A stretch of DNA of 64,000 bases, from assembly GCF_963511525.1 (NCBI RefSeq), contig NZ_CAUPIY010000004.1:62001-126000 (forward strand), read 5' to 3'. Positions 8,201 through 17,639 of this stretch are shown here, piece after piece. The stretch is from Mobiluncus sp963511525 (GTDB lineage: Bacteria; Actinomycetota; Actinomycetes; Actinomycetales; Actinomycetaceae). The position numbers and the translations under genes were made by a program. The stretch's first letter is position 1. Each line of letters opens with the position of its first letter. Under the pieces are notes generated by a model. The model worked only from the letters and a program-made list of their open reading frames with translations, did no database searches and was not told where the DNA came from.

Positions 8201-9152
8201 GCGGACTCACCGCCGAAGTCTGCGATGCAGCGGCAGGAAAAGATTTGTCTGCCGGCTTTTTGTCGCTCGCCGTGGGTTTCGTAGGCGCTGTTTTCGTGGG
8301 GACGAGCTGACCGTCCGCGGCAGGTTTCTGTGGTCCCTTGGCCCCGAATTCGGCGGCAATCTGAGAGGCTAGAGCATCCATCTGTTCCTCAGTAACCTGC
8401 GACTTCGGCTTGGCTTTGGCCGCGGCAAGGGCGGCTGGCGTTGCGGGCCTGGCCTGCACGGCAGTACGGCTTGGCGTGACGGAACGAGTCTCGGTAGACT
8501 TCGGGCTCGCCGACTGCGGCGAGGGGCGCGAGCCCCGCTCGGCACGTTTCGTGGCGCGAGCCAACAGCTCCCCAAAAGGCCGGGACACCGGCTGATTAGC
8601 CCGCTCCTGAAAAGCCTCGGCGGCAGCGCTCAGTTCCGCGGACATTTCCTCCGTGTCATAAATCTCGGCGATGGGAGTGACGGAGGAATCCCCCGCGCCC
8701 ACCAGGAACATTCGCCCGCCAATCTCGATGAGGGCGACTTGGGAAACCCGAGACAGCTGCAGTCGAGACACCAAACGCAAGCCCGGACCCTCGTAATCAC
8801 CGAGGTTAGTGCGCTTGAACCAACGCCACAGCAGCCACATCAGCAGGAACACCACCACGATTCCCACGATGAAGCGCAGGAATATCATCATGGGGTTCTC
8901 GGCAGGTTGACCGGTCAACGGCACGTCCGGGGTGAGCGTATCGGAGGCAGGGGAACTCGGCGGGGTACCCTTTGCGGGTGTAGTCGGAGGGGAAGCTGGA
9001 GTGGAGCCGACCAGCTTCGTGTTGCCGGTCGGGCTGGGACTGGCCGGGTCTGAGGTTTCGGAAGCGCTCAGAGCCGCGGCAAGGTTATTGAGGTGAACGT
9101 AACCGAGCGTTGTCCACGCCACACCGGTCTGTAAGACGCCCAGTAAGCTCAC
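8193..9152 (-). CDS. fliO: Flagellar biosynthetic protein FliO
   Basis: FliO assists assembly of the FliP pore. The protein has 319 residues. After a Ser/Pro-rich N-terminal part there is one membrane helix (IFLRFIVGIVVVFLLMWLLW, about residues 90-110), then a short beta domain with LRLVSRLQLSRVSQVALIEI, which is the conserved part of FliO. A long Lys/Pro/Ala/Thr-rich tail of some 140 residues follows. FliO is always poorly conserved, but the position between fliN and fliP plus the core domain make the call firm. Confidence 0.88.
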   Translation of the reverse strand: MSLLGVLQTGVAWTTLGYVHLNNLAAALSASETSDPASPSPTGNTKLVGSTPASPPTTPAKGTPPSSPASDTLTPDVPLTGQPAENPMMIFLRFIVGIVVVFLLMWLLWRWFKRTNLGDYEGPGLRLVSRLQLSRVSQVALIEIGGRMFLVGAGDSSVTPIAEIYDTEEMSAELSAAAEAFQERANQPVSRPFGELLARATKRAERGSRPSPQSASPKSTETRSVTPSRTAVQARPATPAALAAAKAKPKSQVTEEQMDALASQIAAEFGAKGPQKPAADGQLVPTKTAPTKPTASDKKPADKSFPAAASQTSAVSPHE

Positions 9153-9181
9153 CGCTCACCCCTTTTCGACTGATCCATTCA

Positions 9182-9931
9182 CTAGGACTGGCTCTGATTC
9201 TGTTGATCGGCCAGAGACACAATCTCCGTAATACGAATACCGTATTCTTCGTCAACCACGACAATCTCACCGCGAGCAATGAGGCGGCCATTCACCATGA
9301 CGTCAGCGGCTGAACCGGCGGAACGATCCAACTCGATAACGGAGCCGGGGGACAAATCCAGCACGTCATGCACCGCTAACTTGGTGCGCCCGATTTCCGC
9401 CGTCAAAGTCATCTCGACGTCATAGAGCAGTTTCATCGACTCGGCGCGCTGCTCGGGAGTGGCAGTGGCCTGAGTGACCGGACCTTCGGGAGTCTCCTGG
9501 GCTTTGTCCTCGGCGGCGGTTTCCTGGACCGGCGCAGGACGCACCGCTAACCAGCCCTGCACCGTGCCGTCAGCCTCCAAGGTGGCCTTAATCCAGTCTT
9601 CGCTGTCCAGCAGGTCGTCTACGGTTCCCTCGGTGGTGTTTTCCATGACCCCGGTCCCCAGGGCAGAAGTAGCCGCTTCCAAAGCCGGCAACAACGCCTG
9701 GGTCTGGGTCATCCCCTCCGCGCCCTCCAAGGCTTCCGCAATAATCGAGGAGGCGACCAAGCACACCTGCAGAGATTCTTCGGCGGATAGAGTCGTGACC
9801 ACTGCGGGAGAATCAGCACCCGGCATCGGGTCGCCTGGCTCCCATGAGGATGCGGTAAGCTCAGTGGTCGAGGGTAGTAGTGGTATGACCGCCTGGGCAG
9901 CATCCAGAACCTGATTCGGGGTCACGCTCAT
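9182..9931 (-). CDS. fliN: Flagellar switch protein FliN (FliY-like length)
   Basis: The C-terminal 75 residues are a SpoA/FliN domain with LLYDVEMTLTAEIGRTKL, DVLDLSPGSVIELDR and VNGRLIARGEIVVVDE. FliN forms the bottom of the C ring and binds CheY and the export ATPase complex. At 249 residues it is longer than enteric FliN (about 137) and resembles Gram-positive FliY. The N-terminal part shows no clear CheC phosphatase motif. The start overlaps the fliM stop by four bases (ATGA). Confidence 0.92.
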   Translation of the reverse strand: MSVTPNQVLDAAQAVIPLLPSTTELTASSWEPGDPMPGADSPAVVTTLSAEESLQVCLVASSIIAEALEGAEGMTQTQALLPALEAATSALGTGVMENTTEGTVDDLLDSEDWIKATLEADGTVQGWLAVRPAPVQETAAEDKAQETPEGPVTQATATPEQRAESMKLLYDVEMTLTAEIGRTKLAVHDVLDLSPGSVIELDRSAGSAADVMVNGRLIARGEIVVVDEEYGIRITEIVSLADQQNQSQS

Positions 9932-10848
9932 TTCTTTTCTCCTTTGTTAACCGAAACCACCATCGCCGCTAAACGCGACCCGGAAGTTCCTGCAGCCGTT
10001 TCTGCCAAAATCAAATCCCCAACCACCATATCCAATGGACGAGAGGTCGGGTGGATTAAAGGTAAGGTATCGCCGATAGCCAGGCCATCGAGTTCACGCG
10101 GATTGACCTTCCGGGGAGTGAAACGCACCGCCACCTCAACCGGCACGTCTTCGATAGAATCCACCAGGAGCTGACGCACCGCGGCGGCTTCCGCTTTTTG
10201 CTGTTCGGTACGAGTGTCATGGACATCGCCCTGATGAATCGCGTCCGTAATCATCGACACCGGCATCATGATGGAGCAGTCATCCTGGTGTTCCCCGGCG
10301 GTCAGTGTAATCGGAGCAAACAGCACCGGAGTGGAACCGTCCACGACCTGCACAAACTGAGGAGCATACTCGATGGTGCGGAATTGGCTACCCAGCGGCA
10401 GCATCGATTGGAAAGCCACATCGAGGTCAGAAAGCACCCGCTTGAGGAAGTCAATCAGGACCGAAACCTCGACCTCGGTCAGTTCCCGGTCAGGAGTCGA
10501 TTCCACATCTCCGGTTCCACCCAGCAAGTGATCGACCCAAGCCAGAGCGGTTTGGCGAGGGAATTGCAGAACTCCCTTGTTGCGCCCCCCTTGGAAATCA
10601 ATAATCACCATCAGAGTCTGGGTCGGCAGGGTCTTAATGTAATCGTCATAAGACCGCATGGACAAATCCCCGACTTCACCGGTTATCACCACGTGCAGGC
10701 GTCCTACCAGCTGGTTGACCCAGTGCCGGGTAAAGGCTTCCAGAGCCATCTCCATAATGCGCGCGTACTCACGCGGGAGCTTCATCGGTTTACTAAAGTC
10801 GTAAACTCTCGCATCTACGTCAGTCTGAACGGTACTTGTCTTTGCCAT
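9928..10848 (-). CDS. fliM: Flagellar motor switch protein FliM
   Basis: This 306-residue protein matches FliM: a middle CheC-like domain and a C-terminal SpoA domain with VEVAVRFTPRKVNPRELDGLAIGD. FliM binds phospho-CheY and sets rotation direction. The N-terminal CheY-binding peptide (canonical LSQxEIDALL) is not evident; the protein begins with a short unrelated stretch before FSKPMKLPREYARIMEMALE. It is coupled to fliN and follows fliL after about 105 bp. Confidence 0.92.
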   Translation of the reverse strand: MAKTSTVQTDVDARVYDFSKPMKLPREYARIMEMALEAFTRHWVNQLVGRLHVVITGEVGDLSMRSYDDYIKTLPTQTLMVIIDFQGGRNKGVLQFPRQTALAWVDHLLGGTGDVESTPDRELTEVEVSVLIDFLKRVLSDLDVAFQSMLPLGSQFRTIEYAPQFVQVVDGSTPVLFAPITLTAGEHQDDCSIMMPVSMITDAIHQGDVHDTRTEQQKAEAAAVRQLLVDSIEDVPVEVAVRFTPRKVNPRELDGLAIGDTLPLIHPTSRPLDMVVGDLILAETAAGTSGSRLAAMVVSVNKGEKK

Positions 10849-10953
10849 CGTTTTCCATTTTATCCAGGTAAACCGTTAGAGTTTGGGGTTTTCCTGCGTT
10901 GTTAGAAAGAATTGCCTTCAGTTGCGGGTGTTCCCCGCCAGCAAGTTTGAGCT

Positions 10954-11547
10954 TTACTGGTAGGCAAAAGTGGTGAACTGGACAGTCACCACGTGTCCGT
11001 TATAAGGCGGAATCGGGCTCTTGTTCAGCTCGGCGGTATATTTCTTTTGCAGCTCCTGCATCGCGCCGGGCTTGTCCAAATCCTCTTTCTTCATGCCTTT
11101 GAACAGCCGCAAAGCCGCATCGCGAGCGGGGGACGGATCGATGTCCGAGCTACCCTCGCCCTCCGGCTTAATCTCTTCATCAAAGTAAATCGTGGCCGCA
11201 AACGACATGAATCCATCATCGAGGTTGATACTCAGCGGCTCCCCAGTCGACACCGACTGCTTGCCCATCACCAAAGCCTTAGTGGTCTCTGCGGGTTTCG
11301 GGGATTCCTTTTCCCCGTCTCCTCCCCCGATGACACCGAGCAACTTCAGCGCCAGGAACACGCCCACCGCTAATACGGCCAGAATCACTACAATCAGGAC
11401 GACGAGCAGAATCTTTTTCGCGCCGCCCTTCTTGCCCGGCTCCGCTCCCGCCGGAGGCGCGGTTGGGGGCATAGCCGGTTTAGCGGCTGCCGGGACCGGT
11501 CTTGCGGCGGTGCCTCCCGCTGGTTTCGCTCCAACACCGACTGGCAT
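10954..11547 (-). CDS. fliL: Flagellar basal-body associated protein FliL
   Basis: FliL surrounds the stator and supports motor torque. The protein has 197 residues: a Pro/Ala-rich cytoplasmic N-terminus of about 45 residues, one membrane helix (ILLVVLIVVILAVLAVGVFL), and a periplasmic domain with LSINLDDGFMSFAATIYF and the typical C-terminal VQFTTFAYQ. The start has a clear ribosome site (AAGGGAGGAAAT). It follows motB after a 204-bp gap that may separate transcripts. Confidence 0.88.
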   Translation of the reverse strand: MPVGVGAKPAGGTAARPVPAAAKPAMPPTAPPAGAEPGKKGGAKKILLVVLIVVILAVLAVGVFLALKLLGVIGGGDGEKESPKPAETTKALVMGKQSVSTGEPLSINLDDGFMSFAATIYFDEEIKPEGEGSSDIDPSPARDAALRLFKGMKKEDLDKPGAMQELQKKYTAELNKSPIPPYNGHVVTVQFTTFAYQ

Positions 11548-11683
11548 ATTTCCTCCCTTAGGTCCGGACCAGCATGGCCGGTTCCGGTGTGTGTTTAGAA
11601 TCGGACCGCGTCAGAGACTTTGCAATTGACCTGCACCGGGACGATTCGTATTATCCTTTTCCTACGTTACCTGTAAAGTCCTG

Positions 11684-11709
11684 TTCTCGGGGCGGCTTGA
11701 CCCCGAAAA
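11684..11709 (-). terminator. Stem-loop between motB and fliL
   Basis: TTCTCGGGG (11684-11692) and CCCCGAAAA (11701-11709) form an inverted repeat of about six strong pairs with an 8-nt loop. A second small palindrome, TCATCG-TT-CGATGA, lies at 11726-11739. Both fall in the 204-bp gap after motB. They may terminate or attenuate the motA-motB transcript; there is no long U-tract. Confidence 0.35.
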
Positions 11710-11751
11710 TCTAGCTTTTTCGATGTCATCGTTCGATGAAACCCGCCCAGC

Positions 11752-12690
11752 CTAGTTTTCGTCGCCCGTAGCGCCTGCCTCACCCGCGGTGCCTTCCGGC
11801 GGCGGGGGTGCTAGGGACGGGGCAATATTGGGGGGCGGCGGGGCGATGTTGGCATTTGTCCCACCCGCAAGCTGTTTCGCAGCATCGGGCAGTAAGGCGC
11901 GGACGGAATCTTTTGCGGTTGACATAATGACAATATCCACACGCCTGTTGAAAGCCCAAGCATCCTGACCGTCTGTAGCCTCAGTCTGGTGATCAGCTCC
12001 ATACGAAATCGTTCGCAGTTTCGCCCCCGGCACTCCACCGTCCTTTAGCGCAATCAGCACCTCAATGGCACGAGCTGAAGCCAGGTGGTAGTTAGAGGGG
12101 AATCTCGCGTTAGCGATTGGTTGCGGATCGGCATAGCCTTCGATGGCAATGCTTTCTTCCAGGGACGCCAAAACCGGGGTCACCGCACCGAGTACCTCAC
12201 GAGCGGTGGGCTGAATCGTCGCCTCTCCAGTTTTAAAGTAGGTGTCGTTGGCAACCATGCCCAACACCAGGCCCTTGTCGGTGATGCGCATCGCCAAGGC
12301 GCCTTCCTTGCCAGCCGCTTTCAACTGTTCTTCAACCTGTTTCTTGATGGAGTTCAGGTGACTGGCTTCCCGCATAGCCTGCATACGTTCAGGCTGAGAT
12401 TGAGGATTTTGGTTCAGGTTACCCATCAGACTGCCCAGCTGCACCGCCGAGGTGGAACCGGCCAAAATTCCCAGTCCCCCATCGGTTTGCAGTGGATTGG
12501 CAATCTGAATGGTGGCGTTGAAACCGGCCGCCAGGGACGTGCGCAGCTTGGCCAATTTGCCCTGATCAACCTGAGAAATCGCGTACAGCACCAGGAACAG
12601 GCACATCATGACGGTAATCATGTCCAGATAGGATACTGCCCAACGCTCGGTGTTGTCAGGTTCCGGACATTCATGCTTACGCTTTGCCAT
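11752..12690 (-). CDS. motB: Flagellar stator protein MotB
   Basis: The proton-binding aspartate is Asp23 in YLDMITVMMCLFLVLYAI, the single membrane helix. A C-terminal OmpA/MotB peptidoglycan-binding domain spans roughly residues 155-275, with IAIEGYADPQ and NYHLASARAIEVL. MotB anchors the MotA/MotB stator to the cell wall. The last 35 residues are Pro/Ala-rich and extend beyond the fold. It lies 57 bp after motA and has normal length for the family (312). Confidence 0.95.
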   Translation of the reverse strand: MAKRKHECPEPDNTERWAVSYLDMITVMMCLFLVLYAISQVDQGKLAKLRTSLAAGFNATIQIANPLQTDGGLGILAGSTSAVQLGSLMGNLNQNPQSQPERMQAMREASHLNSIKKQVEEQLKAAGKEGALAMRITDKGLVLGMVANDTYFKTGEATIQPTAREVLGAVTPVLASLEESIAIEGYADPQPIANARFPSNYHLASARAIEVLIALKDGGVPGAKLRTISYGADHQTEATDGQDAWAFNRRVDIVIMSTAKDSVRALLPDAAKQLAGGTNANIAPPPPNIAPSLAPPPPEGTAGEAGATGDEN

Positions 12691-12747
12691 ACAAGTTCCT
12701 CCTCTCGGTGTTTGCGGACAAGTCGTTTCCCTAACGACTGGTCAGGC

Positions 12748-13518
12748 CTAGGCCGCTTTTTCGGCCTTTAGCTGGTTCGGCGGAATCAAGGAACGCAGAC
12801 GTTCGCCAACCTGACGCGGGTTCGCTCCGGACTGCAGACTGATGAGCCCTTCCATGACGATTTCCATCCGAGCCAACTCCAGATTGGAGATTCTCTGCAT
12901 ACGGGAGGAAATCGGCAGCCAAATCATGTTCGCACTGAGCAGACCCCACAGGGTAGCCACGAAAGCCGAAGCAATCAACGGACCCAAAGTCTCGGGCTCG
13001 GACAGCTGTGTCAACACGTGCACCAGGGAAATGACGGTACCGATAATGCCGATAGTCGGGGCATAGCCGCCAGCTTGCTTAAAGAATCCGTAAGCGGTTT
13101 TATCTGACTGCTTGCGAGCCTCAATCTTATCTGTCAACATGGAGCGCAAATCTTCCGGATCCATCCCGTCGATGGCGGCCATAAGCCCCTCACGCATGAA
13201 CGGATCCTCAATGCCTTTCGCGGCGTCTTCCAAAGCCAACAAACCTTCGCGGCGAGCCTTTTCAGACAGGGACACAATCGTGTCAATCGCGTCGGTAGCA
13301 TCGGGAACCTTGGCGGTAAAGGCTTTCGGAACCTGACCAAAAGCAAAGAGGAAGTCTCTCATGGTAAAAGACGCCATCGTTGCCAGGATAGTCCCACCGA
13401 ACACCAGAATCATCGGAGGGGGCAACAGGATGCTCGTAATCTCGGCACCCTCCATGTACAGCATGGCGACCACTGCCGAGAGCGCGCCAACGATACCAAC
13501 TATTGATGCGGGATCCAT
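12748..13518 (-). CDS. motA: Flagellar stator protein MotA
   Basis: A 256-residue MotA with four membrane helices (near residues 5-22, 32-50, 150-170 and 182-200) and a charged cytoplasmic loop between helices 2 and 3. The TM3/TM4 region contains AGGYAPTIGIIGTVISLVHVL, the family signature. MotA forms the pentamer around MotB that turns the rotor. It starts two bases after the swrD/flbD stop and is followed by motB. Confidence 0.96.
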   Translation of the reverse strand: MDPASIVGIVGALSAVVAMLYMEGAEITSILLPPPMILVFGGTILATMASFTMRDFLFAFGQVPKAFTAKVPDATDAIDTIVSLSEKARREGLLALEDAAKGIEDPFMREGLMAAIDGMDPEDLRSMLTDKIEARKQSDKTAYGFFKQAGGYAPTIGIIGTVISLVHVLTQLSEPETLGPLIASAFVATLWGLLSANMIWLPISSRMQRISNLELARMEIVMEGLISLQSGANPRQVGERLRSLIPPNQLKAEKAA

Positions 13519-13520
13519 AC

Positions 13521-13793
13521 TCAGTCCTCCGAATCTTGCTGAATGTTCACCACGGTCAGCCTCGCCGCGGGAGCCGAAGTCCGGGAATCTTCTTGGATGA
13601 GTTCCTCCACCCGAGCCAGCAGGCGGGCGCGGTCCTCACGAATCAGTTCGATGACTTCGGTCACGGTTTGGGAAACCACGTAGCGAGTTGCGTCCACCAT
13701 GACGATAATCGTGTCAGGCGTGGACTCGACGCGCTCAATCAGGTCAGGATTCAGGACAAAGTCCGACCCGCCCAAGCGTGTCAACGCAATCAT
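13521..13793 (-). CDS. swrD: FlbD/SwrD family flagellar protein
   Basis: A 90-residue protein starting MIALTRLGGSDFVLNPDLIE, the hallmark of the FlbD/SwrD family; it continues with ERVESTPDTIIVMVDATRYV and a C-terminal helix. In Bacillus subtilis, SwrD raises motor torque and its gene lies between flgE and fliL, the same place as here (flgE-swrD-motA-motB-fliL). It has a strong ribosome site (AGAGGAGGA). It should not be confused with the unrelated Caulobacter FlbD regulator. Confidence 0.85.
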   Translation of the reverse strand: MIALTRLGGSDFVLNPDLIERVESTPDTIIVMVDATRYVVSQTVTEVIELIREDRARLLARVEELIQEDSRTSAPAARLTVVNIQQDSED

Positions 13794-13918
13794 GGTTCCT
13801 CCTCTACGCGGCTTTCCTTAACTTCGGTGCCTTTTCTGAAATTGAAAGGCTTTTAGGGATTTTCCAAGGAATTTCTCGGGATTTTTCACCCCGTGTTCAG
13901 TCCCGGTTTACCCCTGGT

Positions 13919-15364
13919 TTAGCGCTTCATGTTCACAAGCTCCTGCAGGATCTCGTCCGAGGTCGTAATGACACGGCTGTTTGCCTGGAAACCGCGCTGG
14001 GACAGAATCAGGTTCGTGAACTCGGCGGCTAGGTCGACGTTCGACATTTCGATAGCGCCGCCCGTCATGGAGCCGCGCGTACCGCTGCCGGCTTCTCCAA
14101 TCTGGGGCTGCCCGGAGTTACCGGATTCCACGAAGTACGAGCTGCCGGCCTTCTCCAAGCCCAGCGGGTTGGAGAAGGAAGCCACAGCGACCTTCGCTAG
14201 AGCTCGGGTATCCCCATTCGAGAACGTGCCACGAATGGTGCCGTCCGCTTCGATGGAAAACCCGGTCATAGTCCCGGCAGCGTTACCGTCAATAGTGTCG
14301 TGAGCTGCACTGTTGACCCCGGCGTAACCTGTAAGTGCCGAGAGGTCAAGAGTGGTTTTATCCTTAGCAACTGTTCCCTCTGCAACCGAAACCTTTTTCG
14401 TGTTGGGATCTATGTTCACCTGTTGAATCTGGAACTGCAACCCTTTTAGTGCAGCTTTTGACGCTTCATCCAAAGTACCGTCCGGTTGGAAATCAATTGT
14501 CAAGGAACCGTCAGCTATCTTGCCCTTTGCATTGGCATTCTTCGTGGCACCTTTTGCATCAGCGTACGGGACATCAGTACCTTCAAGGTCGATACGTGCG
14601 CCTCCGTCTTTTAGGGCCTTGTCTTGCTCGGTTGGTTTGCCATCAAGAGCCTTGTAGGCATCCGCATCGTAAGCCGTGAGTTTCCATTTGGGAGCCACTC
14701 CCGGCGCCGCGTGATCCGGACGGCTAAACTTTAACAGGACGTTATGAGGATTGCCTTTATCGTCAAAAACCCGCACAATTTCGGTTTTGATAAATGCATC
14801 ACCCGCTTCATTCTTGACTTGGTCGGCCGGCAGGTTGCCCGTGTAAGTGATTTTCTTGGTGGGGTTGGCTTTGAAGGTGGAAGTCAGCGGTAGCGTAATG
14901 TTCTTTGTGGCCCCCGCAGATTCGACCTTGCCCTTTTCGTCCGCAATCCAGCCCTGCACGAACGAGCCGTCCGCAGCCACCAGTTGACCTTGAGCGTCCA
15001 AACCGAAAGAGCCGTTACGGGTGTACACGCTGGTGCCGTTGCTCTTCTTCAGGACATAGAACCCGTCACCATTAATCATGGTATCCAGGTTACGGCCCGT
15101 CATCTGGGCCGCGCCGCCGGTGAAGTTTTGGGTAATGGACTGGAGCTTCACGCCCAAACCGACCTGCGAGGGGTTCATACCGCCGCGCTCGTTCAGTCGG
15201 GGTGCCGCCCCGGAACGCACCAGCTGGCTGAACGTGTCCTCGAAACGAGTGGACGCGCTCTTGAACCCGGTGGTGTTGACGTTAGCAATGTTGTTGGAAG
15301 TGACATCGAGCATGGTCTGGTGGACACTCAAGCCCGAGATGCCGGTAAACAGTGAACGTAACAT
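13919..15364 (-). CDS. flgE: Flagellar hook protein FlgE
   Basis: This 481-residue protein starts MLRSLFTGISGLSVHQTMLD and has SNNIANVNTTGFKSA, the conserved rod/hook N-terminal helix. Its C-terminus ends with AEFTNLILSQRGFQANSRV and the usual amphipathic helix. The long middle (about residues 160-400) has the D1/D2 domains of a hook protein rather than the shorter rod protein FlgG. It follows flgD, the hook cap gene, with an 18-bp gap. No second FlgE/FlgG-type gene is present in the window. Confidence 0.94.
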   Translation of the reverse strand: MLRSLFTGISGLSVHQTMLDVTSNNIANVNTTGFKSASTRFEDTFSQLVRSGAAPRLNERGGMNPSQVGLGVKLQSITQNFTGGAAQMTGRNLDTMINGDGFYVLKKSNGTSVYTRNGSFGLDAQGQLVAADGSFVQGWIADEKGKVESAGATKNITLPLTSTFKANPTKKITYTGNLPADQVKNEAGDAFIKTEIVRVFDDKGNPHNVLLKFSRPDHAAPGVAPKWKLTAYDADAYKALDGKPTEQDKALKDGGARIDLEGTDVPYADAKGATKNANAKGKIADGSLTIDFQPDGTLDEASKAALKGLQFQIQQVNIDPNTKKVSVAEGTVAKDKTTLDLSALTGYAGVNSAAHDTIDGNAAGTMTGFSIEADGTIRGTFSNGDTRALAKVAVASFSNPLGLEKAGSSYFVESGNSGQPQIGEAGSGTRGSMTGGAIEMSNVDLAAEFTNLILSQRGFQANSRVITTSDEILQELVNMKR

Positions 15365-15381
15365 TTTCTTTTTCCTTTGCT

Positions 15382-16143
15382 CTATGAAGCCGCGGGGGCT
15401 GGAGTGTTGTTTCCTTGATTAGTGGTCTGTGTAGCCGGAGCGGGAGTGGCTCCCGACTGGCTCGGAGTGGTTCCAGAGGCAGTTCCCGAAGCTGCCGGCG
15501 TGTTCTTGGGTTCGGTGGCCGCGCCTGTCTTTTTGCCCTCCTGCACGGCATCCTTAATAGCCTTATCCAAAGGCGTGTTGTCAGTCGGGTCGGCGATACC
15601 GAGGATGTCGCTCATCTCGACCTTTTGGTCGCCGATGTGCGCCAGCACCTTGCCATCAGCCAGGAACTCGACAGCTTCAATCTTGCCGGCGGTAGTTACG
15701 GCGTTGCCCTCCGGGTCAACGGCGTCATACACGGCGGTCTTGCCGACCATGGTCGTACCTTGGGCGCGCTGCTGAGCCTCAAAAGACTTCTTGGAAGCCT
15801 CGGTCATCTGAATCATCTGTTCCATGTTCGTCATGGTCGAGGTCTGTTCCAGCAGCTTCGCGGTATCCATCGGCTCGGTCGGATCCTGGTACTTCAACGT
15901 TGCCAGCAGCAACTTCATGAAGTCGTCCTTGCCCAGCTTGCCGGGGTTTTCCTTCGTTTCGGCCGCCTTGTCAGTTTTTTGTCCCTGATTCATTTTCTTA
16001 AGGAACAGGGCTTCTTTTTCCGCCTGGCTCATTTCCTTGGTGGTGGCGAGGGTTTTTGCTTCCTCTTTTGCCTTGGCGTTCGCCCCGATTGTGTAGTTAT
16101 CCACAATCGGATTAGCACCGGCGCTTACTGCATCGACTGGCAT
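15382..16143 (-). CDS. flgD: Hook-capping protein FlgD
   Basis: FlgD caps the growing hook. The conserved FlgD N-terminal domain is seen at residues 70-125: LGKDDFMKLLLATLKYQDPTEP and DTAKLLEQTSTMTNMEQMIQ. A short beta region follows with DGKVLAHIGDQKVEM. The C-terminal 60 residues are Thr/Pro/Ala/Gln-rich and disordered. Length 253 is normal. It lies between fliK and flgE, as in Bacillus. Confidence 0.92.
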   Translation of the reverse strand: MPVDAVSAGANPIVDNYTIGANAKAKEEAKTLATTKEMSQAEKEALFLKKMNQGQKTDKAAETKENPGKLGKDDFMKLLLATLKYQDPTEPMDTAKLLEQTSTMTNMEQMIQMTEASKKSFEAQQRAQGTTMVGKTAVYDAVDPEGNAVTTAGKIEAVEFLADGKVLAHIGDQKVEMSDILGIADPTDNTPLDKAIKDAVQEGKKTGAATEPKNTPAASGTASGTTPSQSGATPAPATQTTNQGNNTPAPAAS

Positions 16144-16159
16144 TATCTTCTCCTCACAA

Positions 16160-17638
16160 TCACGCGAACATATCCACCGAACCGTCAGTGCCGTCCTTCA
16201 GGACGTCACCCACCTTCGGCTGGGTCACGATGTCCTCTGGTTCAGTTTCGGATCCATCCGTTCCCGCTGCGCCTGCCTGGCCAGCCTGACCGGTTCCCCT
16301 CTCGGAAGAACCGGTTCCCGCTCCCGTGAACTGGGCAAACTCTTGAGCGTTTTCCGCCAAATCCAAATCCGCCTGCAACCCGGTGGATGCCAGGTCGCGG
16401 CGCAAGTCACTCAGGGCTTGGCGCAGCTGCTCGCGCGCCGCCTCCGAAGCCCCCAACAGCTGCAGGTGCACCGTGCCGTCAGCGTGGAAGTTCGCCGCGA
16501 CCCGCACCGGACCGAAAGTCTCGGGGTTGATAGCTAACTTCAACTGGTGCTGACCCTGACCCAGAACTTTCAACCGCGACAGCTGGTGTTGCATCTGGTC
16601 AAAGAGCTGTTGACTCAGGTTCGGGGCATAAGTCGGCGCGGCTTGGGCCACCGGGTTCGGGGTGGACACAGCGGGAGCCGCCGCCGGCGCAGCGGAAGCC
16701 ACGGGGGTGGTCTGGGCAGAAGTGCCAGACACACCGCTCACCGCGGAGGTATTCGCGCTGGAAACGGTCGTGGCGGAAGTATTCGCACTGTTCCCAGCTG
16801 TTTGCCCAGCCGCCGCTAGGGCTTCTGCCAAAATCGCTGGCGTCTCAATCGCTTCGGGTGCCACCGGCACTGCCATCTCAGGTCTTGCCGGGAGGGGCGA
16901 CGGAGCTTTACCGGATTTCAGCTGGGCGGCGATGTCTGCCCCGTCTATCGATTTTTCTGCCTGCGACGTCTCAACCAAGGCAGCGTGTGACTCCGGGGTG
17001 TCCGGGGTCGTCCCAGGCTGCTGAGCCAAAGCCGGTTTCACAGTCTCAGGTGCCGCATCTGGCGTTTCCACAATCTGCGCGCCCACGTCCGTCCCGGTTT
17101 GCTGGGCAATCACGGCACTTGCGGCGGTGTCCGCAGCGGGGACAGTTTCCGCAGTCTGTTCAGCATCAGTCGAGGTGGTTGCGTCATTAGCCGGCTCATC
17201 AGTTGGTTTCGCTTTATCAGCGGGATCCTTTGCTTGGCTCTGATCCTTCGCCTCAACTTTTTCGGGACGCTCGGGACGATCCGAACGCTCCGGTCGTTCC
17301 GGGGATTCCGGGCGTTCCGGGCGTTCGGGACGCTGGGGCTTGTCGGCCCGAACATTATTCGGTTTACCAGCGGCATCACGACGGCTACTGGACGGACGCA
17401 CCGATACCCCCGGTTCGGGAGCCCCGACGCGAGACGGCTTTGGTGCAGCAGGGCGGGAATCACGAGCCGGGTCGGGATAGTTTTCCCTTCCGCGCACCGC
17501 GCCTTCAACGGGAGTGCGAGCCTCGGTCGCCAACGAACTCATGAGCGACTCAAAAGCCGTGGTGTCGGCTGCTTTCGCGCCCTGCGAAGCCATTTGGGCG
17601 GCAATCGCAGCTGCATTCGTGTTCTTAATATCAATCAT
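16160..17638 (-). CDS. fliK: Flagellar hook-length control protein FliK
   Basis: The C-terminal domain (about residues 355-440) has LKVLGQGQHQLKLAINPETF and GPVRVAANFHADGTVHLQLL, the FliK Flg_hook core that talks to FlhB. The N-terminal part is long and disordered, with a tract of repeated Arg-Pro-Glu triplets near residues 80-115 (for example RPERPERPES) encoded by imperfect nine-base repeats. The ATG at 17636-17638 (MIDIKNTN) begins one base after the previous stop and is preferred over an upstream in-frame start lying inside that gene. FliK measures the hook. Confidence 0.88.
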   Translation of the reverse strand: MIDIKNTNAAAIAAQMASQGAKAADTTAFESLMSSLATEARTPVEGAVRGRENYPDPARDSRPAAPKPSRVGAPEPGVSVRPSSSRRDAAGKPNNVRADKPQRPERPERPESPERPERSDRPERPEKVEAKDQSQAKDPADKAKPTDEPANDATTSTDAEQTAETVPAADTAASAVIAQQTGTDVGAQIVETPDAAPETVKPALAQQPGTTPDTPESHAALVETSQAEKSIDGADIAAQLKSGKAPSPLPARPEMAVPVAPEAIETPAILAEALAAAGQTAGNSANTSATTVSSANTSAVSGVSGTSAQTTPVASAAPAAAPAVSTPNPVAQAAPTYAPNLSQQLFDQMQHQLSRLKVLGQGQHQLKLAINPETFGPVRVAANFHADGTVHLQLLGASEAAREQLRQALSDLRRDLASTGLQADLDLAENAQEFAQFTGAGTGSSERGTGQAGQAGAAGTDGSETEPEDIVTQPKVGDVLKDGTDGSVDMFA

Positions 17639-17639
17639 G

